Assembly (NCBI GenBank): GCA_036172665.1
Contig: CM069872.1
Coordinates: forward strand, 56,902,101 to 56,966,100
Source: Prosopocoilus inquinatus
Taxonomy: Eukaryota > Arthropoda > Insecta > Coleoptera > Lucanidae
DNA length: 64,000 bases
Direction: 5' to 3'
Below are positions 34,901 to 42,598 of this stretch, piece by piece. Position 1 is the first letter of the stretch; the number at the start of each line of letters is the position of its first letter. Both the position numbers and the translations under genes were made by a program. The notes under the pieces are model-generated. The model was given only the letters and a program-made list of their open reading frames with translations. It was not told the origin of the DNA and ran no database searches.

Positions 34901-35576
34901 CACCCCTGTGGTCCCCCCAAATTCTTCTTGCAGGACACGGAAAAGGAAACGTACCAGAAGGTTTGGCGCTATATGAAGCGGCACCCGGAGATGATGACGT
35001 CGGACAACGACGAGGGCGTCCGTCGCGTCAAGGAAGGCAAATACGGCTTCCTCATGGAATCCACTACCATCGAGTACGTCATCGAAAGGCACTGCACGCT
35101 GGCCCAAGTCGGGGGTTTACTGGTGGAGAAGGGGTACGGAATCGCCATGCAGAAGGGCTCGAAATACCGGGCGGAACTGAACGCGGCCATTTTGAAGCTG
35201 CAGGAGACCGGCGAGCTGACGAACCTGAAGATCAAGTGGTGGAAGGAGAAGAGGGGCGGCGGAAACTGCGCGGTGGGTCTAACCTAACCTCTATCATCTC
35301 CGAAGCGGGCGTTTCAATTCAATTTTTTTTTTGCTTTCGCTCTAGACGAGATCTGCCGGTGCCGCTGCGCAATCGCTGAACCTGCAGAACGTCGGCGGCG
35401 TCTTCTTGGTGTTGGGCGTCGGGTCGCTCTTGGCTTTCCTCGCCACCTTCATCGAGTTGGCCTTGCACACGATGAAGCGCTCGCATCGCCACGACGAGGT
35501 CGATTTCAAGAAAGAGATGAAGGACGAGCTGAGGTTCTTCCTGAAGTTCCGGGGCATGAATAAGCCCCAAAAATAA
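22844..35576 (+). CDS. Kainate-type ionotropic glutamate receptor, gene 2 (complete)
   Basis: Predicted glutamate-gated cation channel subunit. Exons: 22844-22931, 23007-23695, 23756-24010, 27430-27648, 27704-27910, 27974-28335, 34669-34867, 34934-35272, 35346-35576; the sum is 2589 nt, 862 residues plus stop. Residues 1-29 begin with a signal peptide ([14 protein letters not shown] core); the N-terminal domain follows to about 400. The S1 Arg is near 501, M1 about 541-561, pore MQQG with the Q/R-site Gln near 599, then [13 protein letters not shown] (M3), [11 protein letters not shown] (S2) and M4 in the last exon. The tail has ELRFFLKF. The start ATG at 22844 has AAAC before it; the frame stays open upstream but has no better ATG. 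The pore is encoded together with M1 in one exon, so the alternative pore exons of gene 1 are absent here. The polyadenylation motif AATAAA overlaps the stop codon. Confidence 0.95.
23007..23695 (+). CDS. Receptor gene 2 exon 2: N-terminal domain
   Basis: One 689-nt exon, between ATTCCAG and GTGAGT, carries what gene 1 splits over five exons. Landmarks: [66 protein letters not shown] and YGGSNITG. Either introns were lost here or gained in gene 1. Confidence 0.95.
23756..24010 (+). CDS. Receptor gene 2 exon 3: N-terminal domain
   Basis: The acceptor is GGATTTAG and the donor is GTGAGC. It reads [19 protein letters not shown] and [14 protein letters not shown], ending [11 protein letters not shown] nearer AG five bases downstream gives the wrong frame, so the first AG is chosen. 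Phase 0 at both ends. Confidence 0.9.
24011..25800. repeat. ~120/245-bp repeats in receptor gene 2 intron 3
   Basis: Units carry CCCCCTGGGGGCTC and TTTTCCATTCAA. Pairs of units form a 245-bp higher repeat (24461 and 24706 are equivalent positions). Short ORFs here are artefacts. Confidence 0.82.
25801..27429. repeat. 288-bp satellite containing exon-4-like pieces
   Basis: Units start near 26105, 26331, 26619 and 26907, marked by GATTTGGGGGACCTCC. Each holds a ~70-nt segment resembling exon 4 (26218-26290, 26506-26580, 26794-26868) and a closer copy lies at 27044-27115. A long minus-strand ORF arises because 288 is a multiple of three. Confidence 0.85.
27430..27648 (+). CDS. Receptor gene 2 exon 4: linker to ligand-binding domain
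   Basis: 219 nt between ATTTCAG and GTATGG. It encodes [14 protein letters not shown] and [19 protein letters not shown]. Degenerate copies of its central ~70 nt occur in the intron upstream and again near 34.5 kb. Confidence 0.93.
27704..27910 (+). CDS. Receptor gene 2 exon 5: first part of S1
   Basis: It follows TGTTTCAG and encodes [20 protein letters not shown] and [12 protein letters not shown], ending before GTAGTA. The next intron is 63 nt, a multiple of three, with no in-frame stop, so retention would insert 21 residues. Confidence 0.88.
27974..28335 (+). CDS. Receptor gene 2 exon 6: S1 end, M1 and pore
   Basis: It follows CTCCACAG. It encodes [16 protein letters not shown] with the binding Arg, [14 protein letters not shown], membrane segment M1, and the pore with [18 protein letters not shown]. 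It ends in phase 2 before GTAAGT. The following intron is 6.3 kb. Confidence 0.94.
28336..30940. other. First part of receptor gene 2 intron 6
   Basis: 28456-28612 is a minisatellite with AATCTTGAAATGTACCTCA. 28985-29165 is a stray copy of the 288-bp satellite. 29340-29760 is T-rich and resembles 45.4-46.9 kb. 29.8-30.7 kb has A-rich units with CAAGGTCAACC. No gene was seen. Confidence 0.7.
30950..34010. repeat. 291-bp satellite array in receptor gene 2 intron 6
   Basis: About ten tandem units have equivalent positions at 31303, 31594, 31885, 32176, 32467, 32758, 33049, 33340 and 33631, exactly 291 apart. Each contains AACACCCTGTATATTATT and TCCGAAGTGATGCGTCGCAC. Both strands are open for 75-91 codons per unit. 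Confidence 0.95.
34475..34541 (+). pseudogene. Exon-4-like fragment in intron 6
   Basis: After CCTTTTCAG the frame reads [20 protein letters not shown], clearly related to exon 4 of the same gene ([14 protein letters not shown]), and ends before a GTGGTT donor-like site. It lies immediately upstream of exon 7, where no such exon belongs. It is probably a duplicated remnant. Confidence 0.65.
34669..34867 (+). CDS. Receptor gene 2 exon 7: M3 gate and start of S2
   Basis: It follows TTTATCAG. It reads [19 protein letters not shown] and [16 protein letters not shown], then [20 protein letters not shown]. It is 199 nt, the same length as the gene 1 exon at 13858-14056. Confidence 0.95.
34934..35272 (+). 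CDS. Receptor gene 2 exon 8: S2 lobe
   Basis: It lies between TCTTGCAG and GTGGGT. It encodes [37 protein letters not shown] and [16 protein letters not shown]. Gene 1 has an intron within the equivalent segment, after GYGIAMPP; gene 2 does not. Confidence 0.94.
35346..35576 (+). CDS. Receptor gene 2 exon 9: M4 and tail
   Basis: It follows TTCGCTCTAG. It encodes [20 protein letters not shown] and the rest of M4, then a charged tail with [14 protein letters not shown], and stops at TAA 35574-35576. Confidence 0.93.
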   Translation, partial: TRSAGAAAQSLNLQNVGGVFLVLGVGSLLAFLATFIELALHTMKRSHRHDEVDFKKEMKDELRFFLKFRGMNKPQK

Positions 35577-35920
35577 AACAGAAACGCAACGGGACCTTTT
35601 TTGCGTGTCCCTTTTTTTTAACAACAGCACAATCTTTACTGTCTTATAATCCCGAATCTCAACTTTAAATTCAATTAAAAAAAACACCTGTGAATGACGT
35701 TTTCATTTTTTTTTTAATGATTGCGATTCAGCCGCCATCTTGATGTGACGTAATACCACAGGGTTGCCATTTCTTGAAAAATTTAGCCAAACGCTTGACG
35801 AAAAGTAATTAATCAGTTTGTTGTTACGCATCGTTGCTTGCAAAACTCCGAAAAGTTTTATCAAAATCCAGTCAGACAGAATCTGACGTGAAAATTATTA
35901 CAATTCCACATGACTTACCG

Positions 35921-36035
35921 CGAATCTTGAAATGTACCTCAGCCGCAAGACGTATCTTGAAATGTACCTCAGCGAGAACGCGAATCTTGAGATGCACCTC
36001 AACCACAACGCGAATCTCGTAATGTACCTTGACAA
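35921..36035. repeat. ~28-bp minisatellite downstream of receptor gene 2
   Basis: Four units of CGAATCTTGAAATGTACCTC. The same unit occurs at 28456-28612 inside intron 6 of the receptor gene. Confidence 0.8.
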
Positions 36036-36250
36036 CAGCTTCGCCCTCTTGTTTTGACAGTTTTCATCGCGATGATGTTCGATGATGTTACAAGAACGCC
36101 GGCTAGCGTTCATTGGCACACTATTTTTATTAATTTCTTAACGTTTCAAAATGAAATGAAATGAAAAATGACAAACGAGCCAGTTTAATAATTCCTAAGA
36201 CAGTTGTTTTATTTTGTAAGCGAGAAATAATATACAAATCGATTGCCTAT

Positions 36251-36402
36251 TCAGGGGAGGAGTATTTTATTGAAGGGGAAGGCGTCGGTGAAGAGGGCGA
36301 ACAGCTCCGTGATGATCTCCCCGATGGACTTGGAGATGTACGGGGAGAAGTCGTGGTGGAGGGCCTCCCAGTTGTCATTGACGAATTTGTTCATCTGGTC
36401 GC
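36251..36402 (-). CDS. Takeout-like exon 6
   Basis: It follows TTGTGCAG. It encodes DQMNKFVNDNWEALHHDF and an amphipathic end, then stops at TGA 36253-36251. Length and motif agree with the usual end of takeout proteins. Confidence 0.88.
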
Positions 36403-36490
36403 CTGCACAATAAAATGGAGGAAAGAAATGGTGGCAGTCAAAACCACGCCCCTTTCCCCCAAAAAAAAAATGAATGCAACATTTGATTAC

Positions 36491-36640
36491 CTAAGAGTTT
36501 ATCACCGTTGAAGAGATTGTCCAGCTGGTAGTGGGCGCGCCCCAAATCGTACTTGATCGTCAGGTTGTAGACTTTCGCGTATTCTTCTCCGCCCCTGGTC
36601 TCCAAGACGTAATCAGTGTTGAATTCAACTCGGACGTCAT
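36491..36640 (-). CDS. Takeout-like exon 5
   Basis: It lies between TGTTTCAG and GTAATC. It encodes DVRVEFNTDYVLETRGGEEY and YQLDNLFNGDKLLG, the beginning of the C-terminal family motif. It is joined to exon 4 across a 5.2-kb satellite-filled intron. Confidence 0.88.
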
Positions 36641-36829
36641 CTGAAACATTGTAAATTTTAATGTTCTCGAGCGGATCTACCTATTCCGCCTCTAATCCGG
36701 GGCCTCATCAGCGAAAAGACAGCTCGAAAACTCCACCGCGGCCTAACCCTTCAATCCAAATCAAATCTTTCCCACGCATTCTCACGCACGGACTGTAATT
36801 ACAATAGACTCTGTGACACCTACTACGTC

Positions 36830-37430
36830 GTGTTGAGGAGGTAGGTCAGCGGTCAGTTTCCACTTCCAGTGTTGCCAACTTAGAGAAGAAGTCGTTAGAT
36901 CTGGGAATCATTTCAAACAAAAAGTAAAAAGAGAAAGTTGCAAAAACTCGTCATAAAAATCTAGGGCTTTTTCTTCTTCGTGTTGTCAAGTTGAGGTGGG
37001 TCAGCGGTCACTTTCCATTACAGTGTCGCCAACTTAGGGAAAAAGTCGTTAAATCTGGGAATAATTTCAAACAAAAAGTAAAAAGAGAAAGTTGCAAAAA
37101 CTCATCATAAAAATCTAGGGCTTTTTTTTCTTCGTGTTGTCAAGTTGAGGTGGGTCAGCGGTCACTTTCCATTACAGTGTCGCCAACTTAGGGAAAAAGT
37201 CATCAAATCCCGGGATCATTTCAAACAAAAGGTAAAAAGGGAAACTCATCTTTAAAATCTAGGAATTTTTTTTCTTCATGTTGTCGTGTTGGGGTAGGTC
37301 AGCGGTCAATTTCCACTACAGTGTTGCCAACTTAGAGAAAAAGTCGTTAAATCTAGGGGCAATTTCAAAGAAAAGGTAAAACGGGAAAGTGCCAAAAGCT
37401 CGTTAAAATCTAGGGAATTTTTTTTTAACT
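36830..37430. repeat. ~150-bp tandem repeat in takeout-like intron
   Basis: Four units carry GGTCAGCGGTCA, CAGTGTCGCCAACTTAG and AATCTAGGGCTTTT, located in intron 5 of the takeout-like gene. Confidence 0.85.
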
Positions 37431-37779
37431 TCTCGGGAGGAGAAAAAGACGATCGCTGTATTTTGCGCGAGAAGAAGATAGAAAAAGGGGTAAACAATCG
37501 AAAAAAAAAGACGAGAGCATTTTTTTAAAGACCCAGAAACGCACGATCGAAGTGGAAAAGTTTGGATTTCCAAAGAAACTGATTTCTGAGAAAAATTGTC
37601 GGCAATTAAGAATGAAAAGAAGAAAAACGTTTTTGGCAATCGAGGAACCCCCCACTGTGACGTCAAGAGTCAAGGCGTCAGTCAGTTGGTAATGGCTACA
37701 GTTCCGATCCCATTAAATACGTAAAACAATTTCCGCTATTAACGTTAAATTAACATAAAATTGTTTTCAATGTCGTCGC

Positions 37780-40700
37780 CATTTTTAAGCCAAATTTCTT
37801 TTTGTGCCTACAAAAACCTAACGGACGATGAATGGTATTTAAAACGAGCGCCGTTTTAAGCCGAAATAAACCATGAAATCCGCCGCGCCCCCCTTAGTTT
37901 TACCTTTAAAAAAAAATCTCCGTCTTTGATAATTTTGAAAACTGAAAAAACTCCGAATGCGCCGCCATTTTTAAGCCATAATTGTTTTTTTTTTGTGCCA
38001 AAAAAGACTAACAGATGACGAACGTAGTTCAAGACGGGTGCCATTTTTAAGCTATAATTTTTTTTTTTTTTTGATGCCAACAAAACACTAACAGATGTCG
38101 AACGTAGTTCAAAACGAGCGCCATTTTTAAGCCAAAATTGTTTTTTTCTTGGTCGGCCAACAAAACAGACGACGAATGTTATTTAAAACGATCGCCATTT
38201 TTATGCAGAAATAAACGTGAGAAAAAATCTCCGCTTTTGATCATTTTGAAAAACGAAACACTTTCTCCGAATGCGCCGCCATTCTTAAGTCAAGATTCTT
38301 TTTTTTTTTGTATCAACAAAAACCTAACAGACAATGAATGTAATTTAAAACGAGCGCCATTTTTAAGCCGAAATAAACCTGAAACCCTCCGCGCCCCTCT
38401 CGCCTTACTTAAAATTAAAATTTCCGCTTTTAATAATTTTGAAGAACGACAAACTCTCTCCGAATGCGCTGCCATTTTTAAGCCAAAATTTTTTTTCTTG
38501 TGCCAGCAAGACTCTAACAGACGAATGTTATTTAAAACTGCGCTTTTGATAATTTTCAAAAATGAGAAACTTTCTCCGAATGCGCCGCCATTTTTAAACC
38601 AATTTTTTTGTACCAGCAAAACTTTAACAGACGATGAATGTAATTTAAAACGAGCGCCATTTTTAAGCCGAAATTAAGCTGAAACCCGCCGCGCCCCTCT
38701 CGCTTTACCCCAAAAAATCTCCGCTTTTAATTATTTTGATGAAATATGAAAAACTTTCGCCCAATGCGCCGCCATTTTTAAGCCAAGACATTTTTTTTTT
38801 GGATCAACAAAAACCTAACAGACAATGAATGTAATTTAAAACGAGCGCCATTTTTAAGCCGAAATAAACCTGAAACCCGCCGCGCCCCTCTCGCCTTACT
38901 TAAAATTAAAATTTCCGCTTTTAATAATTTTGAAGAACGACAAACTCTCTCCGAATGCGCTGCCATTTTTAAGCCAAAATTTTTTTTCTTGTGCCAGCAA
39001 GACTCTAACAGACGAATGTTATTTAAAACTCCGCTTTTGATAATTTTCAAAAATGAGAAACTTTCTCCGAATGCGCCGCCATTTTTAAACCAAGGCATTT
39101 TCTTTTGGATCAACAAAAACCTAACAGACGATGAATGTAATTTAAAACGAGCGCCATTTTTAAGCCGAAATTAAGCTGAAACCCGCCGCGCCCCTCTCGC
39201 TTTACCCCAAAAAAAATCTCCCGCTTTTAATTATTTTGATGAAATATGAAAAACTTTCGCCCAATGCGCCGCCATTTTTAAGCCAAGACATTTTTTTTTT
39301 TGGATCAACAAAAAACTAACAGACGATGAATGTAATTTAAAACGAGCGCCATTTTTAAGCCGAAATTAAGCTGAAACTCGCCGCGCCCCTCTCGCTTTAC
39401 CCCAATAAAAATCTCCGCTTTTTTTATTTTGATGAAATATGAAAAACTTTCGCCCAATGCGCCGCCATTTTTAAGCCAAGACATTTTTTTTTTTTGGATC
39501 AACAAAAACCTAACAGACGATGAATGTAATTTAAAACGAGCGCCATTTTTAAGCCGAAATTAAGCTGAAACCCGCCGCGCCCCTCTCGCTTTACCCCAAA
39601 AAAAATATCCCGCTTTTAATTATTTTGATGAAATATGAAAAACTTTCGCCCAATGCGCCGCCATTTTTAAGCCAAGGCATTTTCTTTTGGATCAACAAAA
39701 AACTAACAGACGATGAATGTAATTTAAAACGAGCGCCATTTTTAAGCCGAAATTAAGCTGAAACTCGCCGCGCCCCTCTCGCTTTACCCCAAAAAAAATC
39801 TCCGCTTTTAATTATTTTGATGAAATATGAAAAACTTTCGCCCAATACGCCGCCATTTTTAAGCCAAGGCATTTTTCTTTTGGATCAACAAAAACCTAAC
39901 AGACGATGAATGTAATTTAAAACGAGCGCCATTTTTAAGCCGAAATTAAGCTGAAACTCGCCGCGCCCCTCTCGCTTTACCCCAATAAAAATCTCCGCTT
40001 TTTTTATTTTGATGAAATATGAAAAACTTTCGCCCAATGCGCCGCCATTTTTAAGCCAAGACATTTTTTTTTTTTGGATCAACAAAAACCTAACAGACGA
40101 TGAATGTAATTTAAAACGAGCGCCATTTTTAAGCCGAAATTAAGCTGAAACCCGCCGCGCCCCTCTCGCTTTACCCCAAAAAAAATCTCCCGCTTTTAAT
40201 TATTTTGATGAAATATGAAAAACTTTCGCCCAATGCGCCGCCATTTTTAAGCCAAGACATTTTTTTTTTTGGATCAACAAAAAACTAACAGACGATGAAT
40301 GTAATTTAAAACGAGCGCCATTTTTAAGCCGAAATTAAGCTGAAACTCGCCGCGCCCCTCTCGCTTTACCCCAATAAAAATCTCCGCTTTTTTTATTTTG
40401 ATGAAATATGAAAAACTTTCGCCCAATGCGCCGCCATTTTTAAGCCAAGACATTTTTTTTTTTTGGATCAACAAAAACCTAACAGACGATGAATGTAATT
40501 TAAAACGAGCGCCATTTTTAAGCCGAAATTAAGCTGAAACCCGCCGCGCCCCTCTCGCTTTACCCCAAAAAAAATATCCCGCTTTTAATTATTTTGATGA
40601 AATATGAAAAACTTTCGCCCAATGCGCCGCCATTTTTAAGCCAAGGCATTTTCTTTTGGATCAACAAAAAACTAACAGACGATGAATGTAATTTAAAACG

Positions 40701-41720
40701 AGCGCCATTTTTAAGCCGAAATTAAGCTGAAACTCGCCGCGCCCCTCTCGCTTTACCCCAAAAAAAATCTCCGCTTTTAATTATTTTGATGAAATATGAA
40801 AAACTTTCGCCCAATACGCCGCCATTTTTAAGCCAAGGCATTTTTCTTTTGGATCAACAAAAACCTAACCGACGATGAATGTAATTTAAAACGAGCGCCA
40901 TTTTTAAACCGAAATTAAGCTGAAACCCGCCGCGCCCCTCTCGCTTTACCCCAAAAAAAATCTCCCGCTTTTAATTATTTTGATGAAATATGAAAAACTT
41001 TCGCCCAATACGCCGCCATTTTTAAGCCAAGGCATTTTTCTTTTGGATCAACAAAAACCTAACAGACGATGAATGTAATTTAAAACGAGCGCCATTTTTA
41101 AGCCGAAATTAAGCTGAAACTCGCCGCGCCCCTCTCGCTTTACCCCAAAAAAAATCTCCCGCTTTTAATTATTTTGATGAAATATGAAAAACTTTCGCCC
41201 AATGCGCCGCCATTTTTAAGCCAAGACATTTTTTTTTTTGGATCAACAAAAAACTAACAGACGATGAATGTAATTTAAAACGAGCGCCATTTTTAAGCCG
41301 AAATTAAGCTGAAACCCGCCGCCCCCTCTCGCTTTACCCCAATAAAAATCTCCGCTTTTAATTATTTTGATGAAATATGAAAAACTTTCGCCCAATGCGC
41401 CGCCATTTTTAAGCCAAGACATTTTTTTTTTTTTTTTTGTTCAACAAAAACCTAACAGACGATGAATGTAATTTAAAACGAGCGCCATTTTTAAGCCGAA
41501 ATTAAGCTGAAACCCGCCGCGCCCCTCTCGCTTTACCCCAAAAAAAATCTCCGGCTCTATTTTGATGAAATATGAAAATCTTTCGCCCAATGCGCAGCCA
41601 TTTTTAAGCCATAATTGTTTGTTTGTTTTTTTTTTTTGTACCAAAAAACACTGACAGACGACGAATGTCACTTTAAACGAGCGCCATTTTTAAACTTTCT
41701 CCGAATGCGTCGCAATTTTT
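37780..41720. repeat. ~194-bp satellite with 969-bp higher-order repeat
   Basis: About 20 units contain GCGCCATTTTTAAGCCGAAA, CGCGCCCCTCTCGCTTTACC and ACTAACAGACGATGAATG. Variant markers recur 969 bp apart (ATATCCCGC at 39605 and 40574; CCCAATACGC at 39841 and 40810), so a five-unit block was duplicated. Confidence 0.93.
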
Positions 41721-41809
41721 TAGCCAAAACAACGCCAAATAAAAATCGAATTTAATTATTTCAAACAAGCGAGCCCTTTTTAATAAGGCGAAGCCACAAA
41801 GCCACTTAC

Positions 41810-41943
41810 CGAAAACGACCTTCACGTCGCCCCGTCCGTGTATGGGCAAGATCAGGATTTTCCCGTCGATCTTATACTGGCCGTCGAAATCCATGTTGGG
41901 GAAGTACACCCTCGCCTAGATGTGCTTCTCCTTCAGGTCCGTA
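41810..41943 (-). CDS. Takeout-like exon 4 with internal TAG
   Basis: It lies between TTGTTGCAG and GTAAGT. It encodes TDLKEKHI, then TAG, then ARVYFPNMDFDGQYKIDGK and ILILPIHGRGDVKVVF. Homology continues on both sides of the stop without any length change, so the lesion is a single substitution. Confidence 0.85.
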
Positions 41944-41997
41944 CTGCAACAATGGGGGTGAGTTTCTTTTAGAGAAAACAAAAGCCAGGAGGTTTAC

Positions 41998-42136
41998 TTG
42001 ACGTCCAGAATCTTCGCGGTTTCCAATCCGCCCACCGTCAGGTTCACCAGTTGGAATCTCAGGGAATCCCCGGCGGTTAAATTCACGGTGGAAATCAAGA
42101 AGGGCGAAAGCAAAGGCACGCCGAGGGTTTCCACGC
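41998..42136 (-). CDS. Takeout-like exon 3
   Basis: The acceptor is ATTTTCAG and the donor is GTAAAC. It encodes VETLGVPLLSPFLI and VNLTVGGLETAKILDV, matching the family's start-of-barrel strands. It ends in phase 2. Confidence 0.87.
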
Positions 42137-42185
42137 CTGAAAATTAATGATGGGGGGGCGGGGGGAGGGGGGGGGGTGTTAAACG

Positions 42186-42332
42186 AGCTAAATTCACACG
42201 CGCAAAATATTTACTGCGGATTGTCTGTTTATCATCGATTTGTTTTTTTTTCTTTTTTTTTTGAGAGAACCAATCAGAAACCGAACCGCGGCAATAAATA
42301 TTTTGCGTATTGGGACGCGTGTGAACTTAGCT
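42186..42332. mobile_element. Hairpin (MITE-like) in takeout-like intron 2
   Basis: AGCTAAATTCACACGCG pairs with CGCGTGTGAACTTAGCT, and CAAAATATTTA with TAAATATTTTG further in. The whole ~147-bp segment can fold back. It follows a G-rich run at 42150-42177. Confidence 0.65.
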
Positions 42333-42355
42333 GAAACGTGGGGGAACTTCATCAC

Positions 42356-42448
42356 CTTTAACAAATCGGGGAATCACCTCGAGCGAGCGGTTTTTTATGC
42401 AGGCGTTCAGGTCTTCGTCGGATTGGTGGCAGGGCGTGATGAAGTCCG
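42356..42448 (-). CDS. Takeout-like exon 2: Cys-pair region
   Basis: It lies between TTGCCAG and GTGATG. It encodes DFITPCHQSDEDLNACIKN, with the two Cys ten residues apart as in the family, then VIPRFVKG. Confidence 0.87.
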
Positions 42449-42501
42449 CTGGCAAACAAAGTCGAAATTAAACAAAACCAAAAAAAAAAGAATTTACTCA
42501 C

Positions 42502-42598
42502 GCAGTTCTGCGGGTGCCGGCGACGCCCGCGCCGTTCGGGGGATGAAGAGGATTATGAGGGCGCAAGTGAAAATAATAAGAATTGTGGACGACGGCAT
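42502..42598 (-). CDS. Takeout-like exon 1: signal peptide
   Basis: It begins ATG at 42598 and encodes a hydrophobic leader (TILIIFTCALIILFI) followed by an Ala/Pro-rich stretch. The donor is GTGAGT, phase 1; the join gives LPDF. Confidence 0.85.

Larger units (their letters stand above)
36251..42598 (-). pseudogene. Takeout/JHBP-family gene with one in-frame stop
   Basis: Members of this insect family are secreted ~250-residue carriers of hydrophobic ligands such as juvenile hormone. Exons, in transcript order: 42598-42502, 42448-42356, 42136-41998, 41943-41810, 36640-36491, 36402-36251; the sum is 765 nt, 255 codons. Residues 1-25 form a signal peptide, Cys39 and Cys49 match the conserved N-terminal Cys pair, and the C-terminal motif LFNGDKLLGDQMNKF is intact. 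Codon 119 is TAG (plus-strand 41916-41918), inside a region that aligns through (KEKHI, stop, ARVYFPNMDF). Using CATCTAG itself as an acceptor would break the frame with exon 3. All splice sites and the rest of the frame are intact, so this is a very recent null allele, a sequence error, or a readthrough gene rather than an old pseudogene. Confidence 0.85.

Noticed and set aside
41908..41916. CATCTAG as an alternative splice acceptor to skip the takeout-like stop
   Set aside because: Joining exon 3 (phase 2) to this point shifts the frame away from the conserved downstream sequence.
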